NCBI RefSeq assembly: GCF_000511175.1 | Contig: NZ_KI866530.1 | Span: 671,056-735,055, forward strand | DNA length: 64,000 bases | Source: Sediminibacterium salmoneum NBRC 103935 | Lineage (GTDB): Bacteria > Bacteroidota > Bacteroidia > Chitinophagales > Chitinophagaceae | Reading direction: 5' to 3' | Part shown: piece after piece, positions 34,402 through 44,455 of the stretch | Layout of the letters: each line of letters starts with the position of its first letter | Numbering within the stretch: position 1 is the stretch's first letter | Notes under the pieces: generated by a model | What the model saw: only the letters and a program-made list of their open reading frames with translations | The model's database searches: none | Told to the model about the DNA's origin: nothing | Program-made: the position numbers and the translations under genes

Positions 34402-35679
34402 CTATAAATTCCAGTCTACAATCTGATTGGCCCATTCTGCTCTATAGGGAGTGCTTACTCTGATATAATTGTCAGTATACCCCTCCATCATTCCTTCTTT
34501 GTTATAAGCCTCAAATAAAACAGGTCTTTTAGTACCACCATGTTGCTGAGTAAAATACTGCAGTTTCATGTACGACAAATTCCGAAGTGTTTTATTTCTT
34601 TCATTCCTTACAGATACAGGCACAACGGGCTTAATTTCCAGGGCTTTGGTATTGTCTCTTTCTGAATAGGTAAATACATGCAGATATGAGACGTCCAGTG
34701 AATGGATAAAGTCAAAGGTTTCTTTAAAATCTTCATCCGTTTCTCCCGGAAAACCAACAATTACATCCACTCCAATGGCTGCATGTGGCATCAATTGTTT
34801 TATTAGCGCTACTTTTTCTGCGTATAATGACCGTTTGTATCTTCTTCTCATTAAACCCAGTATTCTGTCTGATCCGCTTTGAAGTGGAATATGAAAATGA
34901 GGCATGAACTGGTCGCTTTTTGCAACCCATTCAATCAGCTCATTGGTGATTAGATTCGGTTCAATGGAAGATATTCTGAAGCGTTCTATTCCTTTTACTT
35001 CGTCCAATGCTTTTACCAGGTCGGTAAAACTTTCCTGATGTATTTTGTCTCCGTCTGGTCCTTTTCCAAAGTCGCCCAGATTAACACCGGTAAGAACAAT
35101 TTCCTTTACGCCATCAGCAGATAAACGCTCTGCATTTTTAATAACATTGGCAATACTATCACTTCTGCTCTTACCCCTGGCCATAGGAATGGTGCAAAAG
35201 GAACAGTTGTAATCGCAACCATCCTGCACTTTTAAAAAGGTACGGGTACGGTCATTTTGTGAAAAGGAAGCATTGAAGCCGCTTACTTCACTAATATCAC
35301 AACTGCAAATTTTGGCAGGGTCATTGGTTTTAGTCAGATTTCCAATATGTTCTGCTATATTGAATTTTTCAGCTGCTCCCAATACCAGATCTACTCCCGG
35401 GATGCTGGCAATTTCCTTGGGTTTTAACTGAGCATAGCATCCAGTAATAATTACAAAACTCTCCGGTGCCTTGCGCTGGATTCTTCTAACAATCTGGCGA
35501 CATTCCTTATCGGCATTATCAGTAACAGAACAGGTATTAATTACATATACATCTGCTACCTCTTCAAAGTCCTTCTTTTCAAATCCTTCCTTCTCCATTA
35601 ACCGACTTAGGGTGGAGGTTTCTGAAAAATTAAGCTTACAGCCCAGGGTGTGAAATGCTACTGTTTGTTTTTGATTCAT
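34402..35679 (-). CDS. mtaB: tRNA t6A37 methylthiotransferase
   Basis: A 425-residue radical-SAM methylthiotransferase that converts t6A37 to ms2t6A37 in tRNA. The N-terminal UPF0004 domain begins TVAFHTLGCKLNFSET, with further cysteines in INTCSVT and ITGCYAQ for the second Fe-S cluster. The radical-SAM cluster motif is CDYNCSFCTIPMARG near residue 152, and a TRAM-like domain is at the C-terminus. Those features and the NFSE segment point to MtaB rather than MiaB or RimO. It is convergent with the UpxY-type gene, eight bases apart. Confidence 0.93.
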   Translation of the reverse strand: MNQKQTVAFHTLGCKLNFSETSTLSRLMEKEGFEKKDFEEVADVYVINTCSVTDNADKECRQIVRRIQRKAPESFVIITGCYAQLKPKEIASIPGVDLVLGAAEKFNIAEHIGNLTKTNDPAKICSCDISEVSGFNASFSQNDRTRTFLKVQDGCDYNCSFCTIPMARGKSRSDSIANVIKNAERLSADGVKEIVLTGVNLGDFGKGPDGDKIHQESFTDLVKALDEVKGIERFRISSIEPNLITNELIEWVAKSDQFMPHFHIPLQSGSDRILGLMRRRYKRSLYAEKVALIKQLMPHAAIGVDVIVGFPGETDEDFKETFDFIHSLDVSYLHVFTYSERDNTKALEIKPVVPVSVRNERNKTLRNLSYMKLQYFTQQHGGTKRPVLFEAYNKEGMMEGYTDNYIRVSTPYRAEWANQIVDWNL

Positions 35680-35830
35680 GCCGGCGCAAAGTTAAGACAG
35701 GCTTTTGAAATTACCGCTTTACAATTCAAAGGCAGCAAGCGCCATTCAAATTCATAGGATTACAGGTGTAAAAACTTTCTTAAAATGGCCGAATCCCCTC
35801 AATGTATTTCAATTTTCACCTATAATAAGT

Positions 35831-35838
35831 TATGTTTG
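35831..35838 (+). promoter_or_regulatory. Promoter -7 element for the DUF2723 gene
   Basis: TATGTTTG matches TAnnTTTG exactly and ends 25 bases before the ATG at 35864. The upstream -33 region has only a weak T-rich match. Confidence 0.5.
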
Positions 35839-35863
35839 CCAGTCTTTAAAAACCAAAACAAAT

Positions 35864-38800
35864 ATGCAGTTTAACAAGATTAATAACATTATTGGCTGGG
35901 TGGTTTTTGCTATTGCCAGCATGGTTTATACACTTACTGCGGAAGCGGGCGGTAGCTTATGGGATTGTGGTGAGTTTGTGAGCAGCTGTTTTAAACTTCA
36001 GATACCCCATCCTCCGGGTGCCCCATTATTTGTTATTCTGGGTAGAATTTTCATTATTCTTTTTGGAGATGATCCAATGAGTGCAGCCAAGGCAGTGAAT
36101 ATGATGAGTGCAATGGCTAGTGCATTTACCATTCTTTTTCTTTTCTGGACCATTACTCATTTTGCCCGCAGAATCATAGGGGTAAAAACTTCAGATACCA
36201 TTAGCAGTTATCAAATCTGGAGCATTATGGGGGCCGGTGTTGTGGGTGCTTTGGCCTATACTTTCAGTGATTCATTCTGGTACAGTGCTGTTGAAGGTGA
36301 AGTGTATGCACTTTCTTCTTTCTTTACAGCTATTGTATTCTGGGCCATTTTAAAATGGGAGAATCATGCAGATGAGCCGGGTGCAGACCGCTGGATTGTA
36401 TTTATTTTCTTTATGATGGGATTGTCTATTGGCGTTCACTTATTGAACCTCTTAACCATTCCCGCAATTGTTATGGTTTATTATTTCAAGAAGCGTGAAA
36501 GTTTCAATTATTCCCTGATCCGTTCCTGGTTTATTAAATTGGTTATCATCGGAGGGGTATTGGCATTCTTCGGAGCATTGGTTAGTGCCGCATCAGAAGC
36601 CACTGATAATGTGGGTATGGATGGTACCGTTGCCGGACTAATGATTTTAGCCACGCTTCTTGGTGTAGGATTCCTGTACCTGATTGAAAAATGGAAGCCT
36701 GAGCAAAAAGCTTATTTCGGTGGCGTTTATATATTCTTTGTAATTGGCTGTATTATTACCGGAGTTGTTCAGGTGGGTGTTATTCAATATTCCATTAAAC
36801 TGGCAGGATCTTTTGATCGCTGGATGGTGAATGGAGCTGGAATGCCTTTCTTTACCGGATTTACTTTGTTCTTTGTTATAGTTGCTGCCCTTTTATGGCA
36901 GGGATTAAGGGTTGCTGCAAAAAGAGCATGGCCTTATTTAACACTGGCTATCTGGTGTATTAGTTTCATGTTTATTGGTTACAGTACTTACTTAACCACC
37001 ATGATTCGCAGTAGTGCCAATCCTTCGGTTGACATGTATAATGTAGACAATCCAATGAGTTTGGTGGGTTACCTGGGAAGGGAACAGTATGGTGATTTTC
37101 CATTATTATATGGTCAGAAGTTTACCGCTCAACCGGTAGACTTGAGAAATACGGGCATGCGTTATCAGAAAGCCCGTGATAAGTATATTGAAGTAGGTCA
37201 GGATAAGAAATATGTTTACAATGCAGAAGATAAAATGGTATTCCCCAGGGTTTGGGATGCCAGTGATGATCAGTATCATGCCTATTATTATTCTGCTTTT
37301 TTAAATATTCCCAAGCTTAAAGATGGCACTTATGAAAGAGCACCCAATCAGGTAGACAACGTGAAGTTTTTTGTTGGCTATCAGGTATACTGGATGTATT
37401 TCCGTTATTTCATGTGGAATTTTTCTGGTAAGCAAAATGATATTCAGGGCGTTTATACCGGAAACGTTAGAGATGGCAACTGGATTACCGGCATCCCATT
37501 GGTTGATAATTTAATTTATGGAGATCAGTCACAGTTACCTGACTCTCTTAAGAATAATAAGGCCAATAACAAACTATTTGCATTGCCTTTTATTTTGGGT
37601 ATCCTGGGCTTTGTTTATCATAGAAAGAAAAGAGGAGACGATGCGTTCTCCAATTTGTTAATGTTTTTCTTCACTGGTTTTGCTATTGTGTTGTATCTGA
37701 ATCAGGCGGGTAATCAGCCACGTGAACGTGACTATGCTTATGTGGGAAGCTTCTATGCTTTTGCCGTTTGGATTGGATTAGGGGTAATGGCGGTTGCTTC
37801 CTATATGGAAAAGAAATTAAAGCCCGCAATGGCGGCCAGTCTGGCAACCCTTATTTGTCTCCTGGCTGTTCCGGCTTTGATGGCACAGCAGGAGTGGGAT
37901 GACCACGACAGAAGCAAAAAAGTGTTGGCCAGAGATCTGGCAAAAGATTATCTGGAAAGTTGCGCTCCCAATGCAATCCTGTTCACTTTTGGAGACAATG
38001 ATACCTATCCATTATGGTATGCGCAGGAAGTGGAAGGAATACGTCCTGATATTCGCGTAATCAACTACAGTTTACTGGGTATTGACTGGTATATTAATCA
38101 GCTTCGCTATAAAGTAAACCAGAGTGATCCCATAGATGTAATCTGGTCTGCTGAACAAATTGAAGGCGGTAAAAGAGATTATGCTTTATACAGACCCAAG
38201 CCCAATATTCCGGAAGACCGTTATTATGATTTATATGATTTAATGAAAAATTATGTAGGTAGTGACGACCCGGTGAATATGGAAGACAGAGGAAATGGGG
38301 AAGCTTTGAGTACTTTCCCGGTTCGTAAATTCTCTGTTCCTGTGAACGCTGCTGATGTGGTGGCTAACAAAACAGTAAATGCAAACGACAGCGTAGTTGC
38401 TGAACTAAGATTTGAATTGCCAAAAGGTTCTATGATGAAGAACGATATGGCCGTTTTAAATATCATAGCAGCCAATAAATGGAAACGTCCAATATACTTT
38501 ACCAATCCACAGGTGGATCTTGGCTTTGATGAGTTCCTGAGAAGAGATGGATTAAGCCATCGTCTGGTTCCGGTTCAGGGTTCTAAAGTAAATACAGACT
38601 GGATGATGTCGAAAGCAATGAATGTATTTGTTGCAGGAAATGCCAATGTAAAAGGGGTTTACTTTGATGAAGAAAACAGAAGACACTTAAATAGCATCCG
38701 CACTGCCTATACAGAATTGGCTATTGACCTTGCTTCAAAAGGAAGAAAAGAAGACGCCAGAAAAGCTTTACAGAAAGTGGATCAGTTGATGGACGAAGAA

Positions 38801-39106
38801 AACTTCCCTTACGGAATGGTTAGCAGAGGTAATATGCACAACAGAAACTCATTAATGTTCCTGGAAGCCTGCTATATGGCAGAAGACAAGGCGTTGATTG
38901 AGAAGGTTTCCAAATCTGTTGGGAAGGATTTGCAACAGCAGATTAAGTACTACAATTCATTAACCGGCAGAAAAGCGGAAATGATGGAAGATGAAAAACG
39001 CATGGCAGAAGGGTATATGGAAGGAATGGAAAGAATGAAGTCCGTCTATAATCCGGCCATTCAGATTCCGGGTAAATTGATGGCCCCAAGAGATACCAGT
39101 AAATAA
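35864..39106 (+). CDS. DUF2723 multi-pass membrane protein
   Basis: A 1080-residue protein from the ATG at 35864. The frame is open from 35705, but the promoter-like element at 35831 argues against an earlier start. The N-terminal half carries about a dozen membrane segments and the family signature GGSLWDCGEFVSSCFKLQ-IPHPPGAPLF. The second half is soluble, with TFGDNDTYPLWYAQEVEGI and RPIYFTNPQVDLG. DUF2723 proteins are widespread in Bacteroidota and have been linked to glycosyl-transfer folds, with the Asp-Cys-Gly-Glu segment at the probable active site. The specific substrate is not known. A strong terminator follows, so it is probably monocistronic. Confidence 0.9.
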   Translation: MQFNKINNIIGWVVFAIASMVYTLTAEAGGSLWDCGEFVSSCFKLQIPHPPGAPLFVILGRIFIILFGDDPMSAAKAVNMMSAMASAFTILFLFWTITHFARRIIGVKTSDTISSYQIWSIMGAGVVGALAYTFSDSFWYSAVEGEVYALSSFFTAIVFWAILKWENHADEPGADRWIVFIFFMMGLSIGVHLLNLLTIPAIVMVYYFKKRESFNYSLIRSWFIKLVIIGGVLAFFGALVSAASEATDNVGMDGTVAGLMILATLLGVGFLYLIEKWKPEQKAYFGGVYIFFVIGCIITGVVQVGVIQYSIKLAGSFDRWMVNGAGMPFFTGFTLFFVIVAALLWQGLRVAAKRAWPYLTLAIWCISFMFIGYSTYLTTMIRSSANPSVDMYNVDNPMSLVGYLGREQYGDFPLLYGQKFTAQPVDLRNTGMRYQKARDKYIEVGQDKKYVYNAEDKMVFPRVWDASDDQYHAYYYSAFLNIPKLKDGTYERAPNQVDNVKFFVGYQVYWMYFRYFMWNFSGKQNDIQGVYTGNVRDGNWITGIPLVDNLIYGDQSQLPDSLKNNKANNKLFALPFILGILGFVYHRKKRGDDAFSNLLMFFFTGFAIVLYLNQAGNQPRERDYAYVGSFYAFAVWIGLGVMAVASYMEKKLKPAMAASLATLICLLAVPALMAQQEWDDHDRSKKVLARDLAKDYLESCAPNAILFTFGDNDTYPLWYAQEVEGIRPDIRVINYSLLGIDWYINQLRYKVNQSDPIDVIWSAEQIEGGKRDYALYRPKPNIPEDRYYDLYDLMKNYVGSDDPVNMEDRGNGEALSTFPVRKFSVPVNAADVVANKTVNANDSVVAELRFELPKGSMMKNDMAVLNIIAANKWKRPIYFTNPQVDLGFDEFLRRDGLSHRLVPVQGSKVNTDWMMSKAMNVFVAGNANVKGVYFDEENRRHLNSIRTAYTELAIDLASKGRKEDARKALQKVDQLMDEENFPYGMVSRGNMHNRNSLMFLEACYMAEDKALIEKVSKSVGKDLQQQIKYYNSLTGRKAEMMEDEKRMAEGYMEGMERMKSVYNPAIQIPGKLMAPRDTSK

Positions 39107-39122
39107 ATTCAGATACCATATA

Positions 39123-39151
39123 ACGTCCCGAAATTTCGGGACGTTTTTTTA
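39123..39151 (+). terminator. Intrinsic terminator after the DUF2723 gene
   Basis: CGTCCCG (39124-39130) and CGGGACG (39137-39143) form a 7-bp stem that can be extended through the AAATTT centre, followed by a run of T. The whole 39123-39144 segment is palindromic. Confidence 0.88.
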
Positions 39152-39202
39152 TTCTGATGTAAATGCTTGAACTTAACAGGCTGAAAACTGTTAATTGAAT
39201 TT

Positions 39203-40300
39203 ATGATTGGGTACCAGTTTTTTTCCTATAATCCTTCACAGAACGAACAGTCCAAATTCGATCAGCTGTTGCATATCTTTTCCCAACTGTTGGTTTATAC
39301 CAATGGAAGTGCAGAAGAATCCCTGAGCTGGATGAATGAACTCGACAAACAATACCATTTTACCGATGATGAATATGGGATGGGTGATTTCATTGAAGAT
39401 TTAAAAAAGAATGGGTACCTGAAAGAGAACGAAGCCGATGGCAGTTTTCAGATAACCGCCAAGTCCGAACAAACCATTCGCAAGAAAAGCCTGGAAGAAA
39501 TTTTCGGAAAATTAAAGAAGGCAGACAAAGGGAATCACTCCACATTCAAGACGGGGCAGGGAGACGAAGCCAGTGCCGATACCCGCCCTTTTCAGTTTGG
39601 TGACATGCTGGAACAGATTGATTTTACGGAAAGCATCAGAAACGCACAAATTAACAGGGGGGTAGAATCCTTTTCCATGCAGGAAGACGATTTACAAATT
39701 CGGGAATCTGATTTCAAAACACAGACTTCCACTGTGCTGATGATTGATATATCCCATTCCATGATTTTATATGGGGAAGACAGAATTACACCAGCTAAGA
39801 AAGTTGCCATGGCGCTTTGTGAGCTGATTACTACCCGCTATCCCAAAGACACTATTGATATTGTTGTTTTCGGGAATGATGCCTGGAGTATTGAAATTAA
39901 AGACCTGCCTTACTTAACAGTAGGGCCTTATCATACCAATACGGTTGCAGGCCTGGAACTGGCGATGGATTTATTGAGAAGAAGAAAGAATCCTAATAAG
40001 CAGATTTTTATGATTACAGATGGTAAACCAACCTGTCTGAAAATAGGAAATCAATATTACAAAAACAGCTTTGGGCTGGACAGAAAAGTAGTGAACCGAT
40101 GCATTAATCTGGCAGCACAATGTAAGAAGCTCAAGATTCCGATTACTACTTTTATGATAGCATCAGACCCTTATCTGCAGCAGTTTGTAGAAGAATTTAC
40201 AGAAATGAATAATGGTAAAGCCTATTTTGCTTCATTGGATAAACTGGGTTCATTTATATTCAAGGATTTTGAAAGTGGCAAAAGAAAAAATGTATTCTAA
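39203..40300 (+). CDS. VWA domain protein paired with an AAA ATPase
   Basis: A 365-residue cytoplasmic protein with no signal peptide. An N-terminal helical region of about 170 residues is followed by a von Willebrand A domain. The MIDAS metal site is VLMIDISHSMILYG near residue 178 (Asp-x-Ser-x-Ser pattern), with a threonine in PYHTNTVAGLELAM and MITDGKPT as the later metal-binding segment. The gene ends directly at the start of a MoxR/magnesium-chelatase-like ATPase gene. Such pairs act as metal-insertion or protein-remodelling machines, but the client of this one is unknown. Confidence 0.85.
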   Translation: MIGYQFFSYNPSQNEQSKFDQLLHIFSQLLVYTNGSAEESLSWMNELDKQYHFTDDEYGMGDFIEDLKKNGYLKENEADGSFQITAKSEQTIRKKSLEEIFGKLKKADKGNHSTFKTGQGDEASADTRPFQFGDMLEQIDFTESIRNAQINRGVESFSMQEDDLQIRESDFKTQTSTVLMIDISHSMILYGEDRITPAKKVAMALCELITTRYPKDTIDIVVFGNDAWSIEIKDLPYLTVGPYHTNTVAGLELAMDLLRRRKNPNKQIFMITDGKPTCLKIGNQYYKNSFGLDRKVVNRCINLAAQCKKLKIPITTFMIASDPYLQQFVEEFTEMNNGKAYFASLDKLGSFIFKDFESGKRKNVF

Positions 40301-41848
40301 ATGAAAAAGAACAAAGTAGTAAAGTATACTGATATTTTTACACTGGGGCAATTAAAAGCAAGTGGTTACCAGTCCAAATCGGTGAAGCAGGAAATCAGAG
40401 ATAACCTGATTCAGCAAATTCGTGAGAAGGCAAATCCTTTTGAAGGTATAATAGGTTACGAAGACACGGTAATACCAGATACAGAAAGAGCCATACTAAG
40501 TCAGCATAATATCTTGTTTCTGGGGTTAAGAGGTCAGGCGAAAACCAGAATGGCCCGTCAGATGACTTCTTTGCTGGATGAATTTATTCCAGTGATTGCC
40601 GGTTCTGAAATTAATGACGATCCCTTGCAGCCCATGAGCAGGTATGCCCTGGACATCATTGCCGAGCGCGGAGATGAAACACCTATTGAATGGATACACC
40701 GCAGCAAACGTTATGGAGAAAAACTGGCCACGCCGGATGTGAGTGTGGCAGATTTAATCGGCGATATTGATCCCATTAAAGCAGCCAATTTAAAATTGAG
40801 TTTTTCCGATGAGAAAGTAATCCATTACGGCATTATACCCAGAAGTAACAGAGGGATTTTCGTCATCAATGAATTGCCCGATTTACAGGCCCGTATTCAG
40901 GTTGCATTATTTAATATTTTACAGGAGGGTGATATTCAGATACGTGGTTTCAAATTGAGAATGCCACTGGATATTGTTTTTATATTCACCGCCAATCCGG
41001 AAGATTATACGAATAGAGGAAGTATTGTTACGCCATTAAAAGACAGGATTGAAAGTCAGATTCTTACCCATTATCCCAAACAAATTGAAGATTCGCTGGC
41101 GATTACAGAACAGGAAGCCAATATACTTCCAGTACAGAAAGACAAAATTGCCATTAGTGATTTAGTAAAAAGAATTATTGAGCAGGTAGCATTTGAAGCC
41201 CGATCCAATGAATACGTAGACAGAAAGAGCGGGGTAAGCGCAAGGCTTACTATTGCAGCGTATGAAAATGCCGTAAGTGCAGCGGAAAGAAGGTTATTAA
41301 TAAATCAGGAAGAGAAAACACAGATTTGGATCAGTGACCTGGTTGGAATTATTCCTGCAATCACCGGAAAAATTGAACTGGTATATGAAGGAGAGCAGGA
41401 GGGGCCTTATCAGGTAGCGGTTAACCTGATTGAAAAATCGATGCGCCATTTGTTTGTTCAGTATTTTCCCAATCCCGAAACCAGCAAAAAAAGAAAGCCA
41501 TCCGGCAAAAAGTCTGTAGAAGAAGCACCGGTTCCTGATAATCCTTATAAGGCCATTACCCGATGGTTTAACAATGGAAACCACCTGGAACTATTAAACG
41601 ACCTGAACGATCAGCAAAAGATCGAAACCCTTTATCAGGTGGAAGGATTATATGCACTGGTGAAAAAGCATTATCCATTAGCCAATATGCAGGAAAATGC
41701 CCTACTCATGGAATTTATATTGCATGGCCTGGCCGCTTACTCTCTGATCAGCAAAAAATCAATTGATGGCAAAATCAGCTTCAACGATTTAATGGGTAGT
41801 ATGATGAATTTTGGTCAGCTTGAATCCGAAGAGGAAGATGATTTTTAA
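40301..41848 (+). CDS. MoxR/magnesium-chelatase-like AAA ATPase
   Basis: A 515-residue AAA+ protein. The nucleotide loop is NILFLGLRGQAKTRMARQM near residue 75-95, a slightly degenerate Walker A. The Walker B-like segment is RGIFVINELPDLQARIQVALFNILQEGDIQIRG written in pieces across residues 185-215, and FTANPEDYTNRGSIVTPLKDRI is the sensor region. These resemble BchI/ChlI-type subunits. It starts immediately after the VWA gene stop, and its last four bases overlap the convergent cysteine desulfurase gene. The pair probably forms a chelatase-like or chaperone complex of unknown target. Confidence 0.85.
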   Translation: MKKNKVVKYTDIFTLGQLKASGYQSKSVKQEIRDNLIQQIREKANPFEGIIGYEDTVIPDTERAILSQHNILFLGLRGQAKTRMARQMTSLLDEFIPVIAGSEINDDPLQPMSRYALDIIAERGDETPIEWIHRSKRYGEKLATPDVSVADLIGDIDPIKAANLKLSFSDEKVIHYGIIPRSNRGIFVINELPDLQARIQVALFNILQEGDIQIRGFKLRMPLDIVFIFTANPEDYTNRGSIVTPLKDRIESQILTHYPKQIEDSLAITEQEANILPVQKDKIAISDLVKRIIEQVAFEARSNEYVDRKSGVSARLTIAAYENAVSAAERRLLINQEEKTQIWISDLVGIIPAITGKIELVYEGEQEGPYQVAVNLIEKSMRHLFVQYFPNPETSKKRKPSGKKSVEEAPVPDNPYKAITRWFNNGNHLELLNDLNDQQKIETLYQVEGLYALVKKHYPLANMQENALLMEFILHGLAAYSLISKKSIDGKISFNDLMGSMMNFGQLESEEEDDF

Positions 41849-42972
41849 ATCAGTTCCTTTAGTTTGGCAATGACCTGATCAATTTCAGCCCTGGTATTGT
41901 GTTTGCTAAAACTGAAACGAACAGTTACCTGATTCGGATTGTTGTTAATGGCCCTTATTACATGTGAACCCTGATCAGCACCGCTGGTACAGGCGCTTCC
42001 TCCGCTGGCACAGATATTATTGATGTCCAGATTAAACAGAATCATTTCGCTTTTTTCTGTTTTAGGGAAACTAACACTCAATACTGCATACAGGGATTTT
42101 CCGGTTGGGTCACCGTTAAATGATACACCGGCAATCTGCTTTTGCAGTTGCTCCATCATGTATATTTTTAAGCCGGTAATATACTGACTATCGTTTTCAT
42201 AATGTGTAGTAGCCAGTTCCAGGGCTTTGGCAAATCCAATAATACCATATAGGTTTTCTGTGCCGGCTCTCATATTTCTTTCCTGGCTGCCCCCGTGAAC
42301 AAAGGGTTTAATCTTTACATTTTCATTAATGTATAACATTCCAACACCCTTTGGGCCATGAAATTTATGACCAGCACCTGTAATGAAATGAACGGGGGTA
42401 TTTCTTAAATCAAATGGAAAGTGACCCACTGTTTGTACTGTGTCGCTGTGGAAGATAGCCTGGTATTTTTTGCAAAGATTGCCAACTGCATGCAGGTCAA
42501 TCATATTGCCAATTTCATTGTTGGCGTGCATTAGTGTTACCAAACATTTTTCTTCGCTTTCTGCCAGCAGTTTTTCCAGATCTTCCAGGTCTACATGTCC
42601 GTTCGGTAGCAATTTTACATAGCTTAAAGCCGCTTCACCATTGTGATATAAGTATTCAACCGTATGGGTAGTGGCATGGTGTTCAATTTGGGAACTGATG
42701 ATATGCTTACAACCTAAGTCTCTAACGGAAGCGGTGATGGCTGTATTGCTGCTTTCGGTACCGCCACTCGTAAAAAAGATTTCAGCAGGATGTGCATTTA
42801 AAATTTTTGCAACGGATTTTCTGGCATTCTCAATGGCCATTCTGGACTCTCTTCCATAAGAGTAAATGGAAGAAGGATTACCAAAATACTTTGTAAGGTA
42901 GGGCATCATGGCCTCTAAAACTTCGGGATCCAAAGCGGTGGTGGCTGCATTGTCCAGATAAATTCTTTCCAT
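41845..42972 (-). CDS. Cysteine desulfurase (NifS/IscS family)
   Basis: A 375-residue PLP enzyme that takes sulfur from cysteine for Fe-S cluster or tRNA thiolation. It begins RIYLDNAATTALDPEVLEAM. The PLP lysine is in FITGAGHKFHGPKGVG near residue 200, and the sulfur-carrying cysteine is in ASGGSACTSGADQGSHV near residue 325. The active-site loop length resembles the IscS/NifS group. No IscU or Suf genes are adjacent. It lies 11 bases downstream of the phosphohexomutase-type gene on the same strand. Confidence 0.93.
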   Translation of the reverse strand: MERIYLDNAATTALDPEVLEAMMPYLTKYFGNPSSIYSYGRESRMAIENARKSVAKILNAHPAEIFFTSGGTESSNTAITASVRDLGCKHIISSQIEHHATTHTVEYLYHNGEAALSYVKLLPNGHVDLEDLEKLLAESEEKCLVTLMHANNEIGNMIDLHAVGNLCKKYQAIFHSDTVQTVGHFPFDLRNTPVHFITGAGHKFHGPKGVGMLYINENVKIKPFVHGGSQERNMRAGTENLYGIIGFAKALELATTHYENDSQYITGLKIYMMEQLQKQIAGVSFNGDPTGKSLYAVLSVSFPKTEKSEMILFNLDINNICASGGSACTSGADQGSHVIRAINNNPNQVTVRFSFSKHNTRAEIDQVIAKLKELI

Positions 42973-42983
42973 TGTTTTTGTTT

Positions 42984-44372
42984 TTATTTTCCTGCTGCTT
43001 CTTTAATGTCTTTCATCAATTGTTTGGCAATATTATTGGCAACGGTTTCACTGTTACTTTCCGCATAAATACGAATAATTGGTTCGGTATTACTGCTTCT
43101 TAAATGTACCCAATCATTGTCAAATTCAATTTTGAGTCCATCTTCCTCATTAATTGGATGTTTGCTGTACTTCTCTTTAATTGTATGAAAAATGGAACTT
43201 AAATCAACGCCGGCAGTCAGTTCAATTTTATTTTTACTCATAAAATAGTCCGGATAGCTATTTCTTAACTGCTTAACTGTTTTTTTCTCTAAAGCCAGAT
43301 GCGTCAGAAACAGGGCTATTCCAATTAAAGCATCTCTTCCGTAATGCAAATCAGGAACAATAATCCCTCCGTTTCCTTCCCCGCCAATAACCGCATTTAC
43401 CGCTTTCATTTTGGTAACAACATTTACTTCGCCTACTGCACTTGCGGTATATTCTCCACCATGTTTGATGGTAATATCTTTCAGTGCGCGTGTGCTGCTC
43501 ATATTGCTTACTGTATTGCCTTTTCTGTGCTTTAAAATATAATCTGCAACAGCTACCAGTGTGTATTCTTCCCCAAACAAACTGCCGTCTTCGCAAACAA
43601 AACAAAGCCTGTCCACATCCGGATCCACAGCAATCCCCAACGATGCTTTTTGTTTGGTTACTTCGTTGCAAAGATCTCTCAGGTGTTCGGGAAGTGGTTC
43701 AGGGTTATGCGCAAACTGCCCGTTAACTTCTGCATTCAGAACCGTGTATTTCTTTACGCCCAGTGCATCCAGTAATGCCGGAACAGCTATTGCACCAGAA
43801 CTGTTGATGGCATCAATTACAATGGAGAAATTGGCTGCTGCAATGGCATCCTTGTTAACCAGTGGGTAGTTAACACAAGCGTCAATATGTTGCTGAAGTA
43901 AATCTGTTCCAGGAGTTATGGTGCCCAATTCATCTACTTTAGCGTAGCTGAATGCTTCATTTTGTGCAATTTCCAGCAATTGTTTCCCTTCTGCTCCACT
44001 AATAAATTCGCCATGCTCATTTAATAATTTTAAGGCATTCCATTCTTTGGGATTGTGACTGGCCGTTAATATAATCCCTCCAACTGCTTTTTCCATCACT
44101 ACTGCCATTTCTACGGTTGGCGTGGTACTTAAACCAAGATCAACCACTTCAAACCCTAATGCTATCAGTGTATTGGAAACAAGTCCCTGTACCATTGAAC
44201 CACTGATTCTGCCATCCCTGCCAATGACTATTTTTTTATTCCCGGGATTTGCATTTTTTAACATAGTGCCATAGGCAGATGTAAATTTTACAATATCCAG
44301 CGGGCTAAGGGTATCGCCCGGTTTACCCCCAATTGTTCCTCTGATGCCCGAAATGCTCTTTATTAATGCCAT
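42984..44372 (-). CDS. glmM: Phosphoglucosamine mutase-like phosphohexomutase
   Basis: A 462-residue enzyme from the ATG at 44372, reading MALIKSISGIRGTIGG; the frame is open 12 codons further but that start is unlikely. The phosphoserine loop is LTASHNPKEWNALK near residue 100, the metal loop VDPDVDRLCFV, the sugar loop GGEGNGGIIV and the phosphate loop RSSNTEPIIRIYAES. The short length and the GEGNGG loop fit the GlmM/ManB group that makes glucosamine 1-phosphate for cell-wall precursors. The exact substrate is not certain. Confidence 0.85.
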   Translation of the reverse strand: MALIKSISGIRGTIGGKPGDTLSPLDIVKFTSAYGTMLKNANPGNKKIVIGRDGRISGSMVQGLVSNTLIALGFEVVDLGLSTTPTVEMAVVMEKAVGGIILTASHNPKEWNALKLLNEHGEFISGAEGKQLLEIAQNEAFSYAKVDELGTITPGTDLLQQHIDACVNYPLVNKDAIAAANFSIVIDAINSSGAIAVPALLDALGVKKYTVLNAEVNGQFAHNPEPLPEHLRDLCNEVTKQKASLGIAVDPDVDRLCFVCEDGSLFGEEYTLVAVADYILKHRKGNTVSNMSSTRALKDITIKHGGEYTASAVGEVNVVTKMKAVNAVIGGEGNGGIIVPDLHYGRDALIGIALFLTHLALEKKTVKQLRNSYPDYFMSKNKIELTAGVDLSSIFHTIKEKYSKHPINEEDGLKIEFDNDWVHLRSSNTEPIIRIYAESNSETVANNIAKQLMKDIKEAAGK

Positions 44373-44431
44373 AATGTATCTCTTAAAACGGCCGCGAATA
44401 TAATTCAAATTTTTTGTATGGCTTGGTACAC

Positions 44432-44439
44432 TAACTTTG
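44432..44439 (+). promoter_or_regulatory. Promoter -7 element for the methyltransferase gene
   Basis: TAACTTTG matches TAnnTTTG and ends 16 bases before the ATG at 44456. A TTG (44414-44416) lies 15 bases upstream, a shorter spacer than usual. Confidence 0.45.
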
Positions 44440-44455
44440 CCGTTTAAACATCAAT

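Noticed and set aside
35705-35863. N-terminal extension of the DUF2723 protein
   Set aside because: The extension overlaps a promoter-like element, and the family sequence begins at the ATG at 35864.
39123-39144. Perfect 22-base palindrome as a possible attachment or recombination site
   Set aside because: It sits just after a stop codon and is followed by a T run, so it is an ordinary intrinsic terminator.
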